A stretch of 64,000 nucleotides of DNA. Origin: Aquincola tertiaricarbonis (GTDB lineage Bacteria; Pseudomonadota; Gammaproteobacteria; Burkholderiales; Burkholderiaceae_C). This document shows, one piece after another, positions 34,553-42,760 of the stretch. Position 1 is the first letter of the stretch. Each line of letters opens with the position of its first letter. The position numbers were made by a program, and so were the translations under genes. The notes under the pieces were generated by a model. The model searched no databases, was not told the DNA's origin, and worked only from the letters and a program-made list of their open reading frames with translations. The stretch is taken from positions 2,480,001-2,544,000 of the forward strand of contig NZ_CP097635.1 of the NCBI RefSeq assembly GCF_023573145.1. Reading direction: 5' to 3'.

Positions 34553-34579
34553 CTATCGGCGTGGAATTAAGTGACTTGA
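34553..34579 (-). promoter_or_regulatory. Sigma-28 (FliA) promoter of the helical-bundle/chemoreceptor operon
   Basis: On the minus strand: TCAAGTCA (34579-34572), an 11-base spacer, then GCCGATAG (34560-34553). This is an almost ideal flagellar-sigma promoter in a locally AT-rich stretch. The start would be near 34545, about 48 bases before the ATG at 34497. Confidence 0.88.
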
Positions 34580-34650
34580 ATTGTTGTTGGGTGACGGTAA
34601 TTGTCAGTAATGACTAATTGGATGCGGGGCGCGATACGCCTGCGAGGAGC

Positions 34651-34678
34651 GAAAAAAAACCGCCTCACAGAGACGGTT
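34651..34678 (-). terminator. Rho-independent terminator after the RRM protein gene
   Basis: A 9-bp stem (34670-34678 with 34658-34666, one G-U pair) with a 3-base loop is followed on the minus strand by TTTTTTTT. It begins 26 bases after the stop codon of the RNA-binding protein gene. Confidence 0.9.
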
Positions 34679-34703
34679 CTTCAGGATGGAGAGGAGACTG
34701 CGG

Positions 34704-35051
34704 TCAGCCGCGGCCACCGAAGCCGTCCGTTCCATAGCCGACGTCCGAGCGATGGGAGGCGCGGTAGCCTTGGGCACCGTAGCCACCCGGGGCGGCGCGG
34801 TCTTCACGGGGACGCGCCAAGCTCACGCTGATGGTGCGACCGTCGACCGACATGCCGTTCAAACCGTCGATCGCGGCCTGGGCAAGCTCGGCCGCTGCCA
34901 TCTCGACAAAACCGAAGCCTTTGGACTTGTTGGTGTCGCGGTCCATCATGACCTTGGCCGACAACACTTTGCCGAACTCGCCGAAGTTGCTTCTGAGGCT
35001 GGCGTCGGTGACGGAAAAGGGCAGGTTACCCACGAAGATCTTGGTGCTCAT
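34704..35051 (-). CDS. Small RRM-domain RNA-binding protein
   Basis: 115 residues. ATG at 35051 with AAAGGCTC upstream. One RRM: RNP2 is KIFVGNLPF (residues 4-12), RNP1 is KGFGFVEM (about 44-51), and the last strand is RTISVSLARPRED. The tail is Gly/Tyr/Arg-rich (GGYGAQGYRA, GYGTDGFGGRG), like the cyanobacterial and proteobacterial Rbp proteins, which are often cold-induced. It probably binds single-stranded RNA and influences mRNA stability. It is preceded by a small ORF on the same strand and followed by a strong terminator. A TATAAT hexamer upstream of the small ORF is the likely promoter. Confidence 0.93.
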   Translation of the reverse strand: MSTKIFVGNLPFSVTDASLRSNFGEFGKVLSAKVMMDRDTNKSKGFGFVEMAAAELAQAAIDGLNGMSVDGRTISVSLARPREDRAAPGGYGAQGYRASHRSDVGYGTDGFGGRG

Positions 35052-35155
35052 GATGAGCCTTTCATTGAGTCAGGGCGCATCCATCGCGATGCGTGCGTGC
35101 GGACGGGAAGTCCGCGAGGTCAACTCGGTTGGAGAACTGCTGCAGCGAGCAGTCG

Positions 35156-35365
35156 TCAGCACGACGGGGGGTTCGGCATGCAGGTTTGCAGCCAGCCTTG
35201 CGTGACGGCGAACAGTTGGGCCGCATTGCGCGACGAGAACGTCGTGTTCGACCTGAACACACGGCAGTAGCTGCCTTCGCCCTTGGAGCGTTGGACCGAG
35301 AAGGAGGCGCTGAAGCGGCCGCAGTCGGTCGAGCGTGTCGTGGGCGAAACGACGTACTGGCCCAT
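35156..35365 (-). CDS. Small conserved hypothetical protein upstream of the RRM gene
   Basis: 69 residues from the ATG at 35365; a TTG ten codons upstream is possible. The sequence starts MGQYVVSPTTRSTDCGRFSA and has SNTTFSSRNAAQLFAVTQG. It resembles a family of 60-70 residue betaproteobacterial proteins (MxQYVVxPTTR..., ending in a short helix with A..A...G). That resemblance is from memory and the function is unknown. No clear ribosome site is seen. The ORF ends 104 bases before the RRM gene on the same strand, so it may be co-transcribed or form part of a long regulatory leader. Confidence 0.6.
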   Translation of the reverse strand: MGQYVVSPTTRSTDCGRFSASFSVQRSKGEGSYCRVFRSNTTFSSRNAAQLFAVTQGWLQTCMPNPPSC

Positions 35366-35533
35366 GGAAATGGCTTTGCTTGAAATCGTGGTCAATCAGA
35401 AATCGCAGGCGGGGAGCCTGCGTGAGCATGGTGGCTCGGTTGGCTGCTGCTCGGCAAGCCAAAAGGTGACGGCGCCAAAGTCGTCCGTCTGGAGGTGGCG
35501 CGCCAGGTGTGCAGCGCGCCGTCGTCAGGCGGA

Positions 35534-35539
35534 ATTATA
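35534..35539 (-). promoter_or_regulatory. Perfect -10 hexamer (TATAAT) upstream of the small ORF/RRM unit
   Basis: TATAAT reads on the minus strand between the LysR stop and the small ORF. In such GC-rich DNA a perfect -10 is unlikely by chance. A matching -35 is poor. It would give a leader of about 160 bases before the small ORF and about 475 before the RRM start, resembling long cold-shock leaders. Confidence 0.5.
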
Positions 35540-35607
35540 CAAGTGCCACCTCGAGCAGCTGCCGCGACGAAGGTCCTGCCTGGCCAGGTCTGCCCGACCC
35601 TGGCCCC

Positions 35608-36513
35608 TCAAACCTGCAGATCCCGATCCCGCAGACAGTCCACGAACGCCATCAACGCGGCCGACGGATGGCGGCGGCTGGCGTAGTAGAGGAACAGGCC
35701 CGGCTTGGTGACGGTCCAGTCGGCCATCACCGGCACCAGGCGGCCCGCGGCCAAGGCCTCGTCCACCTGCGCGTGGTCGAAGGCGTACAGCAAGCCCAGG
35801 CCTTGCAGCGCGGCGGCCACCCCCAGGCTGGCGTCGTTGGTCACCAGCGGGCCTTCGGTGGCCACTTCCAGCCGCTTGCCGCGCTTGTGCAGTTCCCAGC
35901 GGTACACGCGGCCGTCCTGCTGCAGCCGCCAGTTGATGCAGGCATGGTGGGCCAGGTCGGCCGGCGTGGTCGGCGCTCCGTGCCGGGCCAGGTAGTCGGG
36001 TGCAGAAACGATCTTCATCCGCACGTCGGGCGTCAGCCGCACGGCGATCATGTCCTTCTCGATGCGCCCGCCCGCCCGGATGCCGGCATCGAATCTGCCC
36101 TCTACGATGTCGCTCAGCGCGTCGTCCACCACGATGTCCAGCACCACGCCCGGATGCGCGCGGTGAAAGCGGCCCAGCCGTGGCGCGATGAACTGCCGCG
36201 CGGCCATGCCCAGCGTGTTGATGCGCAGCGTGCCCACCGGCTGGCCCGCCACCGCGCCGGCCTCGGCCACGGCGTCGTCCAGGTCCGCGAAGAGTGGGGC
36301 GATGCGCTGGTGCAGCCGCGCGCCCGCTTCGGTGGTGGACACGCTGCGTGTGGTGCGGTTGAGCAGGCGCACGCCCAGGCGGGCCTCCAGCTGGCGGATG
36401 GTCTGGCTCAGGGCCGAAGGCGACAGGCCCAGGTGCTCCGCCGCGCGGGCAAAGCTCGATCGATCGGCCACGGCCGCGAAGGCCTTCAGCTCTGCAAACT
36501 CGGACCCGCGCAT
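35608..36513 (-). CDS. LysR-family transcriptional regulator
   Basis: 301 residues, normal length. The N-terminal winged helix is complete: FAELKAFAAVADRSSFARAA, LGLSPSALSQTIRQLEARLG, and LLNRTTRSVSTTEAG. The C-terminal effector-binding domain (about 90-295) has the usual two lobes (GTLRINTLGMAARQFIAP, LGVAAALQGLGLLYAFD). It is divergent from the SnoaL-like/SDR-fragment operon across about 100 bases, the usual layout for a LysR regulator and its target. Subfamily features suggest the large group that controls SDR/quinone-type oxidoreductases. The inducer is unknown. Confidence 0.93.
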   Translation of the reverse strand: MRGSEFAELKAFAAVADRSSFARAAEHLGLSPSALSQTIRQLEARLGVRLLNRTTRSVSTTEAGARLHQRIAPLFADLDDAVAEAGAVAGQPVGTLRINTLGMAARQFIAPRLGRFHRAHPGVVLDIVVDDALSDIVEGRFDAGIRAGGRIEKDMIAVRLTPDVRMKIVSAPDYLARHGAPTTPADLAHHACINWRLQQDGRVYRWELHKRGKRLEVATEGPLVTNDASLGVAAALQGLGLLYAFDHAQVDEALAAGRLVPVMADWTVTKPGLFLYYASRRHPSAALMAFVDCLRDRDLQV

Positions 36514-36612
36514 TATGTTGATTCCGCTACATAACCCATTCGGAGTCTAGAGGATTCACTCAGCAGTCCGGCGCGCGCATCCTGGCGGCTCCACAACCCG
36601 TCAGGAGATCCG

Positions 36613-36960
36613 ATGATGAGCAACACCGTCGCGCTGCCCGCGCCCATTGCCGCCTACTTCGAGGCCGACCGCCAGGGTCCGGAGGCGGTGGCCCTGTGCT
36701 TCACCCCGCAGGCCGTCGTCACCGATGAAGGCCGCCAGCACCACGGCCGTGCCGCCATCACGGCCTGGAAGCAGGCCGCTTCTCGCGCCTTCGAGTACCA
36801 GGTGCAGCCCTTCTCGGTGGTGGAAGAAGGGCGGGGAGAAGAGCACGCCTGGTGCGTGCGCAGCCACGTCACCGGCAACTTCCCGGGCAGCCCTGTGGAC
36901 CTGCGCTACCACTTCCGCCTTGACGACGGCCTGGTGGCTGCGCTGGAGATCACGGCATGA
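36613..36960 (+). CDS. SnoaL-like / NTF2-fold protein
   Basis: 115 residues. ATG at 36613 (or the adjacent ATG at 36616) with CAGGAGAT upstream. It has a short NTF2-like cone fold: PIAAYFEADRQGPEAVALCF, VVTDEGRQHHGRAAITAWK, a beta-sheet region (YQVQPFSVVEEG), and a final strand YHFRLDDGLVAALEI. SnoaL-like proteins include isomerases and many of unknown function. In related genomes such a gene commonly precedes an SDR gene under a divergent LysR regulator (from memory). Here its stop overlaps the ATG of a truncated SDR by four bases, so the partner enzyme is broken. Confidence 0.85.
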   Translation: MMSNTVALPAPIAAYFEADRQGPEAVALCFTPQAVVTDEGRQHHGRAAITAWKQAASRAFEYQVQPFSVVEEGRGEEHAWCVRSHVTGNFPGSPVDLRYHFRLDDGLVAALEITA

Positions 36961-37202
36961 GTTTCGACCTTCAATTGCAAAGGGGCCGTGCGTTGGTCAC
37001 TGGTGGCACCAAAGGGGTGGGCGCCGCCGTGGTGCAGGCGCTGCAGCAGGCCGGCATGCAGGTGCTGGCCGTGGCGCGCAGCGTGCCGCCCGAGGCACCC
37101 GCGCGGGCAAGTACCGCATCAGTACCCGCGCCTGCTTCACGCCCCTGTCACGCCCCGGGCCTAGCCTGCGCGGCCTTGCAGTTCCTCTCTTTCACACCAT
37201 GA
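36957..37202 (+). pseudogene. SDR oxidoreductase, truncated after the N-terminal nucleotide-binding segment
   Basis: The first ~45 residues are a clear SDR start: RGRALVTGGTKGVGAAVV (TGxxxGxG cofactor loop), then ALQQAGMQVLAVARSVPPE. From about base 37095 the frame continues in low-complexity Ala/Pro/Ser sequence with no SDR features (no NNAG, no YxxxK) and stops at 37202, overlapping the phospholipase start by four bases. A full SDR needs about 240 residues. The remaining ~200 codons appear deleted, joining the fragment to the upstream region of the phospholipase gene. Translation coupling with the SnoaL-like gene (ATGA overlap) is preserved. Coding potential of the fragment as a functional peptide seems low. 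Confidence 0.75.
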
Positions 37203-39442
37203 CCACACGACGCAGCTTCCTGCGCGGCGGTGCGCAGGCGGGCCTGGCGGCTGCGGCCGTGGGCGCGTTCCCGCCTTCCATCCAGCGGGCGCTGGCCATT
37301 CCGGCGCACAACGCCACCGGCACCATCCAGGACGTGCAGCACGTCGTGATCCTGATGCAGGAGAACCGGGCCTTCGACCACTACTTCGGCACCCTGGCCG
37401 GCGTGCGTGGCTTCGGCGATCGCTTTCCCATTCCGCTGCCCGATGGCCGCAACGTGTGGCAGCAGCGCAATGCGTCGGGCCAGGTGATCCTGCCCTTCCA
37501 CCTCGATGGCTCGGTGGGCAATGCGCAGCGGGCCAATGGCACGCCGCACGACTGGAACGACAGCCAGCAGGCCTGGGACCACGGCCGCATGGACCAGTGG
37601 CCGCGCTACAAGAACCAGATCTCTATGGGCTACTTCGAGCAGGCCGAGATCCCGTTCCAGTTCGCGCTGGCCAATGCCTTCACGATCTGCGATGCGTACC
37701 ACTGCTCGATGCACACGGGCACCGACGCCAACCGCTCGTTCTTCCTCACCGGCACCAACGGCGCCGTGCCCACCGGCACCGCCTTCGTCACCAACGAGTG
37801 GGACGCCATCGACGGCCTGCCCGGCGGCGTGGACACCGGCTACACCTGGACCACCTATGCCGAGCGGCTGGAGCAGGCCGGCGTGAGCTGGATCAGCTAC
37901 CAGAACATGCCCGACGAGTGGGGCGACAACATGCTGGGCGCCTTCCGGCAGTTCAAGCGGGCCAACATCGCCTCGGGCTATCCGGTGTCCAGCGGCGGCT
38001 CGCCGGGCCGGCCGTACACCAACACCGGCCAGGCCCTGCCGTACCACGCCTACGACCCCGCCACCGACAACGCGAACAACCCGCTGTACAAGGGTGTGGC
38101 CAACACGCTGCCCGGCACCAGCCCCGAGAACTACCTCGACGCCTTCCGCCGCGACATCCGCGAAGGCCGGCTGCCGGCCGTCTCGTGGATGAATGCGCCG
38201 TCGATCTACTGCGAGCATCCTGGCCCTTCCAGCCCGGTGCAGGGCGCCTGGTTCCTGCAGGAGGTGCTGGACGCGCTCACCGCCGTGCCCGAGGTGTGGA
38301 GCAAGACGGTGCTGATCGTCAACTTCGACGAGAACGACGGTTACTTCGACCACGTGCCTTCGCCTTCGGCCCCTTCGCCCGACGGGAAGGGCGGTTTCGC
38401 CGGCAAGACCACGCTGGGCGCGGCGGAGATGGCACCGGAGTACTTCACCCATCCCAAGCCGGCCGGCAGCCGCAGCCAGCCGGCGCCCGACGGCCGCGTG
38501 TACGGCCCGGGCCCTCGGGTGCCCCTCTTCGTCATCTCGCCCTGGAGCCGCGGAGGCTGGGTCAACTCGCAGGTGTTCGACCACACCTCGGTGCTGCGCT
38601 TCCTGGAGGCGCGCTTCGGCGTGATGGAGCCCAACATCAGCCCCTTCCGCCGCGCGGTGTGCGGCGACCTGACCAGCGCCTTCAACTTCGCCACGCCCAA
38701 CACCGAAGTGCTGCCGGTGCTGGAAGGCCGCCGCAGCAAGGCCGATGCCGATGCGCTGCGCCGCCAGCAGGAGCGGCTGCAGCAGATCCGCCCGCCGGTG
38801 CAACAGCAGTTGCCCTTGCAAGCGGCCGGCACCCGGCCTTCACGCGCGCTGCCCTATGAGCTGGCCACCACCTGCCAGGTGCTGCCCGGCGCCGGCAGCA
38901 TCGCCAACACGCGGGTGCAGCTGAGCTTCATCAACACCGGGCGCCAGGCGGCGGTGTTCCATGTGTACGACCGGCTCAACCTGGCCGCGCTGCCGCGCCG
39001 CTACATGGTGGAAGCGGGCAAGCGCCTGGAAGACACCTGGGTGCCTGCGGGTGGCGGCCTGTACGACCTGTGGGTGCTGGGCCCCAATGGCTACCACCGG
39101 CACTTCGGTGGCAGCGCCTACCGCGCGGTGTCGGCGGCGCAGCCGCGGCCCGAGGTGCAGGTGCGTTGCGACGGCCGCACCGGCGAGCTGGTGCTGCTGC
39201 TGTCCAACGCCGGCTCGGGCCCATGCAGCCTCACGCTGCAGTCCAACGCTTATGCGGCCTACAGCAGCAGCCACACGCTGGCCCCGCGCAGTGAAACCAC
39301 GCTGCGGCTGCCGGTGGCGGGCAATGGCCACTGGTACGACCTCAGCGCCCGTGTCAGCGGCCATCCGGAGTACCTGCGCCGCTTGGCCGGCCGGGTGGAA
39401 ACGGGCCGGCACACGGTCAGCGACCCGGCGCTGGGTGCCTAG
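37199..39442 (+). CDS. plcN: Tat-exported phosphocholine-specific phospholipase C
   Basis: 747 residues from the ATG at 37199, which begins a classic Tat signal (TTRRSFLRGGAQAGLAAAAVG). The catalytic phosphoesterase domain (about 40-520) shows family motifs: HVVILMQENRAFDHYFGTL, FTICDAYHCSMHTGTDANR, NFDENDGYFDHV, and GPRVPLFVISPWSRGG. Two C-terminal beta domains follow (about 575-650 and 665-745), the repeats found at the end of PlcH/PlcN. It hydrolyses phosphatidylcholine or related phospholipids outside the cytoplasm to release phosphorylated head groups. No PlcR-like chaperone gene is adjacent. The name is by family similarity; haemolytic versus non-haemolytic type cannot be told. The stop overlaps the convergent 1074-aa gene by four bases. 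Confidence 0.9.
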   Translation: MTTRRSFLRGGAQAGLAAAAVGAFPPSIQRALAIPAHNATGTIQDVQHVVILMQENRAFDHYFGTLAGVRGFGDRFPIPLPDGRNVWQQRNASGQVILPFHLDGSVGNAQRANGTPHDWNDSQQAWDHGRMDQWPRYKNQISMGYFEQAEIPFQFALANAFTICDAYHCSMHTGTDANRSFFLTGTNGAVPTGTAFVTNEWDAIDGLPGGVDTGYTWTTYAERLEQAGVSWISYQNMPDEWGDNMLGAFRQFKRANIASGYPVSSGGSPGRPYTNTGQALPYHAYDPATDNANNPLYKGVANTLPGTSPENYLDAFRRDIREGRLPAVSWMNAPSIYCEHPGPSSPVQGAWFLQEVLDALTAVPEVWSKTVLIVNFDENDGYFDHVPSPSAPSPDGKGGFAGKTTLGAAEMAPEYFTHPKPAGSRSQPAPDGRVYGPGPRVPLFVISPWSRGGWVNSQVFDHTSVLRFLEARFGVMEPNISPFRRAVCGDLTSAFNFATPNTEVLPVLEGRRSKADADALRRQQERLQQIRPPVQQQLPLQAAGTRPSRALPYELATTCQVLPGAGSIANTRVQLSFINTGRQAAVFHVYDRLNLAALPRRYMVEAGKRLEDTWVPAGGGLYDLWVLGPNGYHRHFGGSAYRAVSAAQPRPEVQVRCDGRTGELVLLLSNAGSGPCSLTLQSNAYAAYSSSHTLAPRSETTLRLPVAGNGHWYDLSARVSGHPEYLRRLAGRVETGRHTVSDPALGA

Positions 39443-42400
39443 AGGTTGGCCATCGCCAGGTAGTCCAGCACCGCCGTGCCGCCCAGCGTGGCAAAGGGCA
39501 GCAGCACGGCCTTGAGCAACGGCTGCTGCGAGAACGGCGCGAAGGCACCTTCGCGCAGCGCGTCGATCTCGCGCCGCAGCCACTGCAGCTGCGGCGTGGC
39601 CAGGGGCTCCGCGGCCTGGGGCGCGGCCACCCGCAGCAGGGCATGGTCCACCTCGCGCAGCGCCGCCTGCCGCGACTGCTCGACCGAGCGGCGCAGCGCC
39701 ACCGCGCAGGCCAGCACGATGGCCAGGCTCAGCAGGCCCATGCCGATCAGCAGCCACGGCAGCTCCCAGTCGTCGAAGGCGCGGTGGCGCGCCACCAGCA
39801 GCAGCGACAGCACGATGAAGGGGTAGTAGATCAGCCGCGTGACCACCCGCGTGCGCCGGGCGGCGAACTGCAGGTCGATCCAGTGGTCCAGCAGCCGCGG
39901 CGGCAGCGGCCCCATCTGCGCACGGAAGTGGTTGAGTGTGCGCTGCGGCCAGTTGGCGCCATGCAGCCGCAGCTGCTGCACGAAGCGCACGCAGAACCAG
40001 GTGGCGTCCACCACGCCGAAGACCAGGAAGGTCATGGCCACGACGGCGGTCAAGGCCAGCCAGAAGTGCACCTGGGCCGACAGCGCACCGCGCACCGGAA
40101 TGCCAGGGTCTTGAACCAGCAGCCAGCGCAGCAGCAGGCCCAGGCCCACCAGCAGCACGGTGCACACGCTGGTGCGCAGCAGCCGCGCCGGCATGCGGTT
40201 CTGGGCGATGTAGCGCTTCCAGAACACCTCGGCGCCCGGCGTCATCGCCGGGTCGATGCGGCTGCCGTTGACCGTGTAGGTGGCGTGGGGGTCGAAGAGC
40301 CGCGCCAGGCGCTGCAGGGGGCCGAGCCCGGCTTCTTCCTGTGCCAGCTCCGCATGCAGGCGCCGCCGCGTCTTGCCCAGGTGCAGCGCCAGCGCGATGT
40401 CGTCGAGGTTGCGCGACAGCGAAGTCCAGCCGCGGAACAGCAGGTGCAGGCACAGCAGCAGCGTGAACACGTGGATGGCCTGCGTGGGCCACAGGCTGAT
40501 GCCTTCGGTCAGGCTCATCGGCTTGCCGTTGGCCGTGAGCCAGTCGGCGAAGGCCGGCCATTGCCGCGCCGCCGCCCAGGGGAGGGCCACGTGCAGCAGC
40601 AGCAGCGCCGCCAGCAAGAGGGCGCGTCGGTGCCAGGCGGAGCGGCCCGCCACCAGCAGCCCGCGGCGCAGCCGCCTGCGCAGCGCGCGGCTGACGGCCA
40701 CCGCCGGCATCCAGACGGCCGCCAGCAGCGCGCTGAACAGCAGGGCGAGCACGGCCGGCCTGGTGGGCGGGTGCGGTTGGCTGTGGGGCGGATGGATCTG
40801 GTCGCAGGTCAGCAACTGGGTGCGGCAGTCGGCGTCGGCCCCGGGTGCGGCCGGTGCCGGCGGCGCCGGCTCCGCCGCCAGCTGGAAGTCGAAGGCCTGG
40901 GTGCGGCCGATCTCGAACAGGCGCGGCGGTTGCAGCCAGCCGTCGATGCGCGCCTGCAGCTGCGCGGGTTCGGTCAGTGGTCGGGCGGGCGTGGTGGCCC
41001 GCGTCAGGGCCAGCCGGGTGGTGAAGAACACGGCCGTCTGGTAGGTGTCGCGAAAGGGCGGCGTGCCGGCCTGCAGGCGGTCGGCCAGCTGCAGGCCGAA
41101 GTTGGAAGCCACGATCAGGTTGCGCGCCCAGGCCTGCTCGCTGGGGTGCAGCAGGCGTGCATCCAGGTCGGTGGTGAAGAACACCGCATTCGGAAACTCC
41201 GGCTGCAGCGCCTTCAGCAGCAACAGCTTGTCGTGCACGTCGTTGCCCAGCACACCGATGGCGCGTATGCCGTCCGCACCGGCCGCGCGCAGCGCCGCAT
41301 CACGCTCATGCAGCCGCGCCGCCAGCCGGCGCAGGTAGTCGAACTGGCTCTGGCCCTCGGCCCGCTCGATGAAGCTCACGTCCTTGCGGCGCTCTTCCTT
41401 GTCGGCCGCCGAACGTGGTGCGCCACCTTCGGCCTGCGCGCCGCTGCGCTCGGGCAGCTGGCCGTCCAGCCCACGCACGTAGCTGAAGCGCTGCACGCAA
41501 AAGCCGGGGCCTTGCCCATCCATCATGAATTGCCGGCGCAGGCTGCGGCCGTAGAGCGTGTCCCACTCGGCCACCACGGCGATGTGCTGCGGCGCGTCGG
41601 GCTGCGTGGGCGCCGTGAGCGAGCACAGCTTGCGGCGGTAGGCCTGCAGTGCCTCGCCGGTGATGTCCGGTGGTGTGCTGGCGGGCCGCAGGCCGCGCAG
41701 GCTCAGCTCATCGACCAGCGCTCGCGCCAGCCGCGTGTCATCACCGCTGGTGCGCAGCAGGCGGATGCCACGCGCCTGCATGAAGGCCGCCAGCGTCATG
41801 CCCGTGGGCGCGTTGTGCGGCGCCAGCAGCAGCCGGTCGGCCACCGTGGCCATCGGCGACAGGAACTCGATATCCAGTCCCTTGAACATGGCGCGGTCAA
41901 AGCCCTCGCTGGCCGCTTCTTCGACCATCGCACGCAAACCGCCGGAGCTCACCGGGCCGACGACCTGCCAGCGCAGGCGGTCGCGCAGCGCTTCGGCGCC
42001 CAGGCCCCTCATCAGCCGCTTCATGCGGCCGAAGGGGTTGAGGCTGAAGGCATCGTCGTCCAGCCACAGCACCAGCACCCGGCACTTGTCGCAGGCGGGC
42101 GTGCCGTCCGGCGCCGGTTCGAACCATTCATAGGGCACCGTCTGCGGCAGGTGGCGCGGCACAGCCTTGTTGTCGTCGGGGCTGAAGTAGCCCAGGTGCT
42201 CGCCGTTGAAAGGGACGAACCCACCCGTGTTCAGGCCCGACAGCACCGCATAGCGCAGCCGCCGCCGGCCTTCCACCGCTTCGGCATACGGGCCGCCCGG
42301 CAGCATCACTGGCAGCACCGTGATCTGTTGAAGCGCCTGCTTCCCGCCCGGCTTCAGCCGCCACGTGATCTCGCCGACCAGGATCTTTCGGCGCCGCTCG

Positions 42401-42663
42401 TCCTCGGCGGCCAGCTGTTGCGGTTTCATCACGCGGGCCGCCTGCTCGCGCTGTCGGGCCACGGCGCCGAAGGGGTCCTGCCACAGGCGGGCGTCCACGT
42501 CCTGCGGCTCGTAGCGCTGCTCGGTGCGCGGCTCATTGGCCGCGGGCCGGGTGCTTTGCAAGGACACCTCGTTGAGCACGAAGGCCCCGGTGGCCAGCAC
42601 CAGCAGGGCCACCAGCCCGTTGCCCGACCAGCCGGCAAACCCGGCGTTCCCCTGTCCACTCAT
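39439..42663 (-). CDS. Large membrane protein of unknown function with a periplasmic receptor-like region
   Basis: 1074 residues; family not recognised. One N-terminal helix (GLVALLVLATGAFVLNEV) anchors a roughly 610-residue region that is probably periplasmic. Two segments there look like type I periplasmic-binding folds: GIRAIGVLGNDVHDKLLLLKAL followed by FFTTDLDARLLHPSEQAWARNLIVASNFG, and an earlier HIAVVAEWDTLYGRSLRRQF. Several Cys (CDKC, CRTQLLTC) could form disulfides. The C-terminal ~400 residues hold about six to eight helices (LALLFSALLAAVWMPAVAV, ALLLAALLLLHVALPWA, LLLVGLGLLLRWLL, FWLALTAVVAMTFLVFG, IVLACAVALRR) with long basic loops and no kinase, GGDEF, HAMP or HTH motif. It is monocistronic, between phospholipase C and the META lipoprotein. 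It may be a receptor or transport-like protein. Confidence 0.85.
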   Translation of the reverse strand: MSGQGNAGFAGWSGNGLVALLVLATGAFVLNEVSLQSTRPAANEPRTEQRYEPQDVDARLWQDPFGAVARQREQAARVMKPQQLAAEDERRRKILVGEITWRLKPGGKQALQQITVLPVMLPGGPYAEAVEGRRRLRYAVLSGLNTGGFVPFNGEHLGYFSPDDNKAVPRHLPQTVPYEWFEPAPDGTPACDKCRVLVLWLDDDAFSLNPFGRMKRLMRGLGAEALRDRLRWQVVGPVSSGGLRAMVEEAASEGFDRAMFKGLDIEFLSPMATVADRLLLAPHNAPTGMTLAAFMQARGIRLLRTSGDDTRLARALVDELSLRGLRPASTPPDITGEALQAYRRKLCSLTAPTQPDAPQHIAVVAEWDTLYGRSLRRQFMMDGQGPGFCVQRFSYVRGLDGQLPERSGAQAEGGAPRSAADKEERRKDVSFIERAEGQSQFDYLRRLAARLHERDAALRAAGADGIRAIGVLGNDVHDKLLLLKALQPEFPNAVFFTTDLDARLLHPSEQAWARNLIVASNFGLQLADRLQAGTPPFRDTYQTAVFFTTRLALTRATTPARPLTEPAQLQARIDGWLQPPRLFEIGRTQAFDFQLAAEPAPPAPAAPGADADCRTQLLTCDQIHPPHSQPHPPTRPAVLALLFSALLAAVWMPAVAVSRALRRRLRRGLLVAGRSAWHRRALLLAALLLLHVALPWAAARQWPAFADWLTANGKPMSLTEGISLWPTQAIHVFTLLLCLHLLFRGWTSLSRNLDDIALALHLGKTRRRLHAELAQEEAGLGPLQRLARLFDPHATYTVNGSRIDPAMTPGAEVFWKRYIAQNRMPARLLRTSVCTVLLVGLGLLLRWLLVQDPGIPVRGALSAQVHFWLALTAVVAMTFLVFGVVDATWFCVRFVQQLRLHGANWPQRTLNHFRAQMGPLPPRLLDHWIDLQFAARRTRVVTRLIYYPFIVLSLLLVARHRAFDDWELPWLLIGMGLLSLAIVLACAVALRRSVEQSRQAALREVDHALLRVAAPQAAEPLATPQLQWLRREIDALREGAFAPFSQQPLLKAVLLPFATLGGTAVLDYLAMANL

Positions 42664-42760
42664 GACGACTGCCCCCGTTGGCCAGAAGGTAGGCGGTCAT
42701 CTGCGGGATGGCCTCCTTCTCTTGGGGGAGCTCAGGCGAGGGGGCCAGCGCTGCAGGCGC

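Noticed and set aside
34653..34659. Poly-A run as a sign of a phase-variable gene
   Set aside because: It is the U-tract of the strong terminator on the minus strand.
35070..35462. 130-codon minus-strand frame upstream of the RRM gene
   Set aside because: It has no ribosome site or family resemblance and overlaps the better supported 69-aa ORF in another frame.
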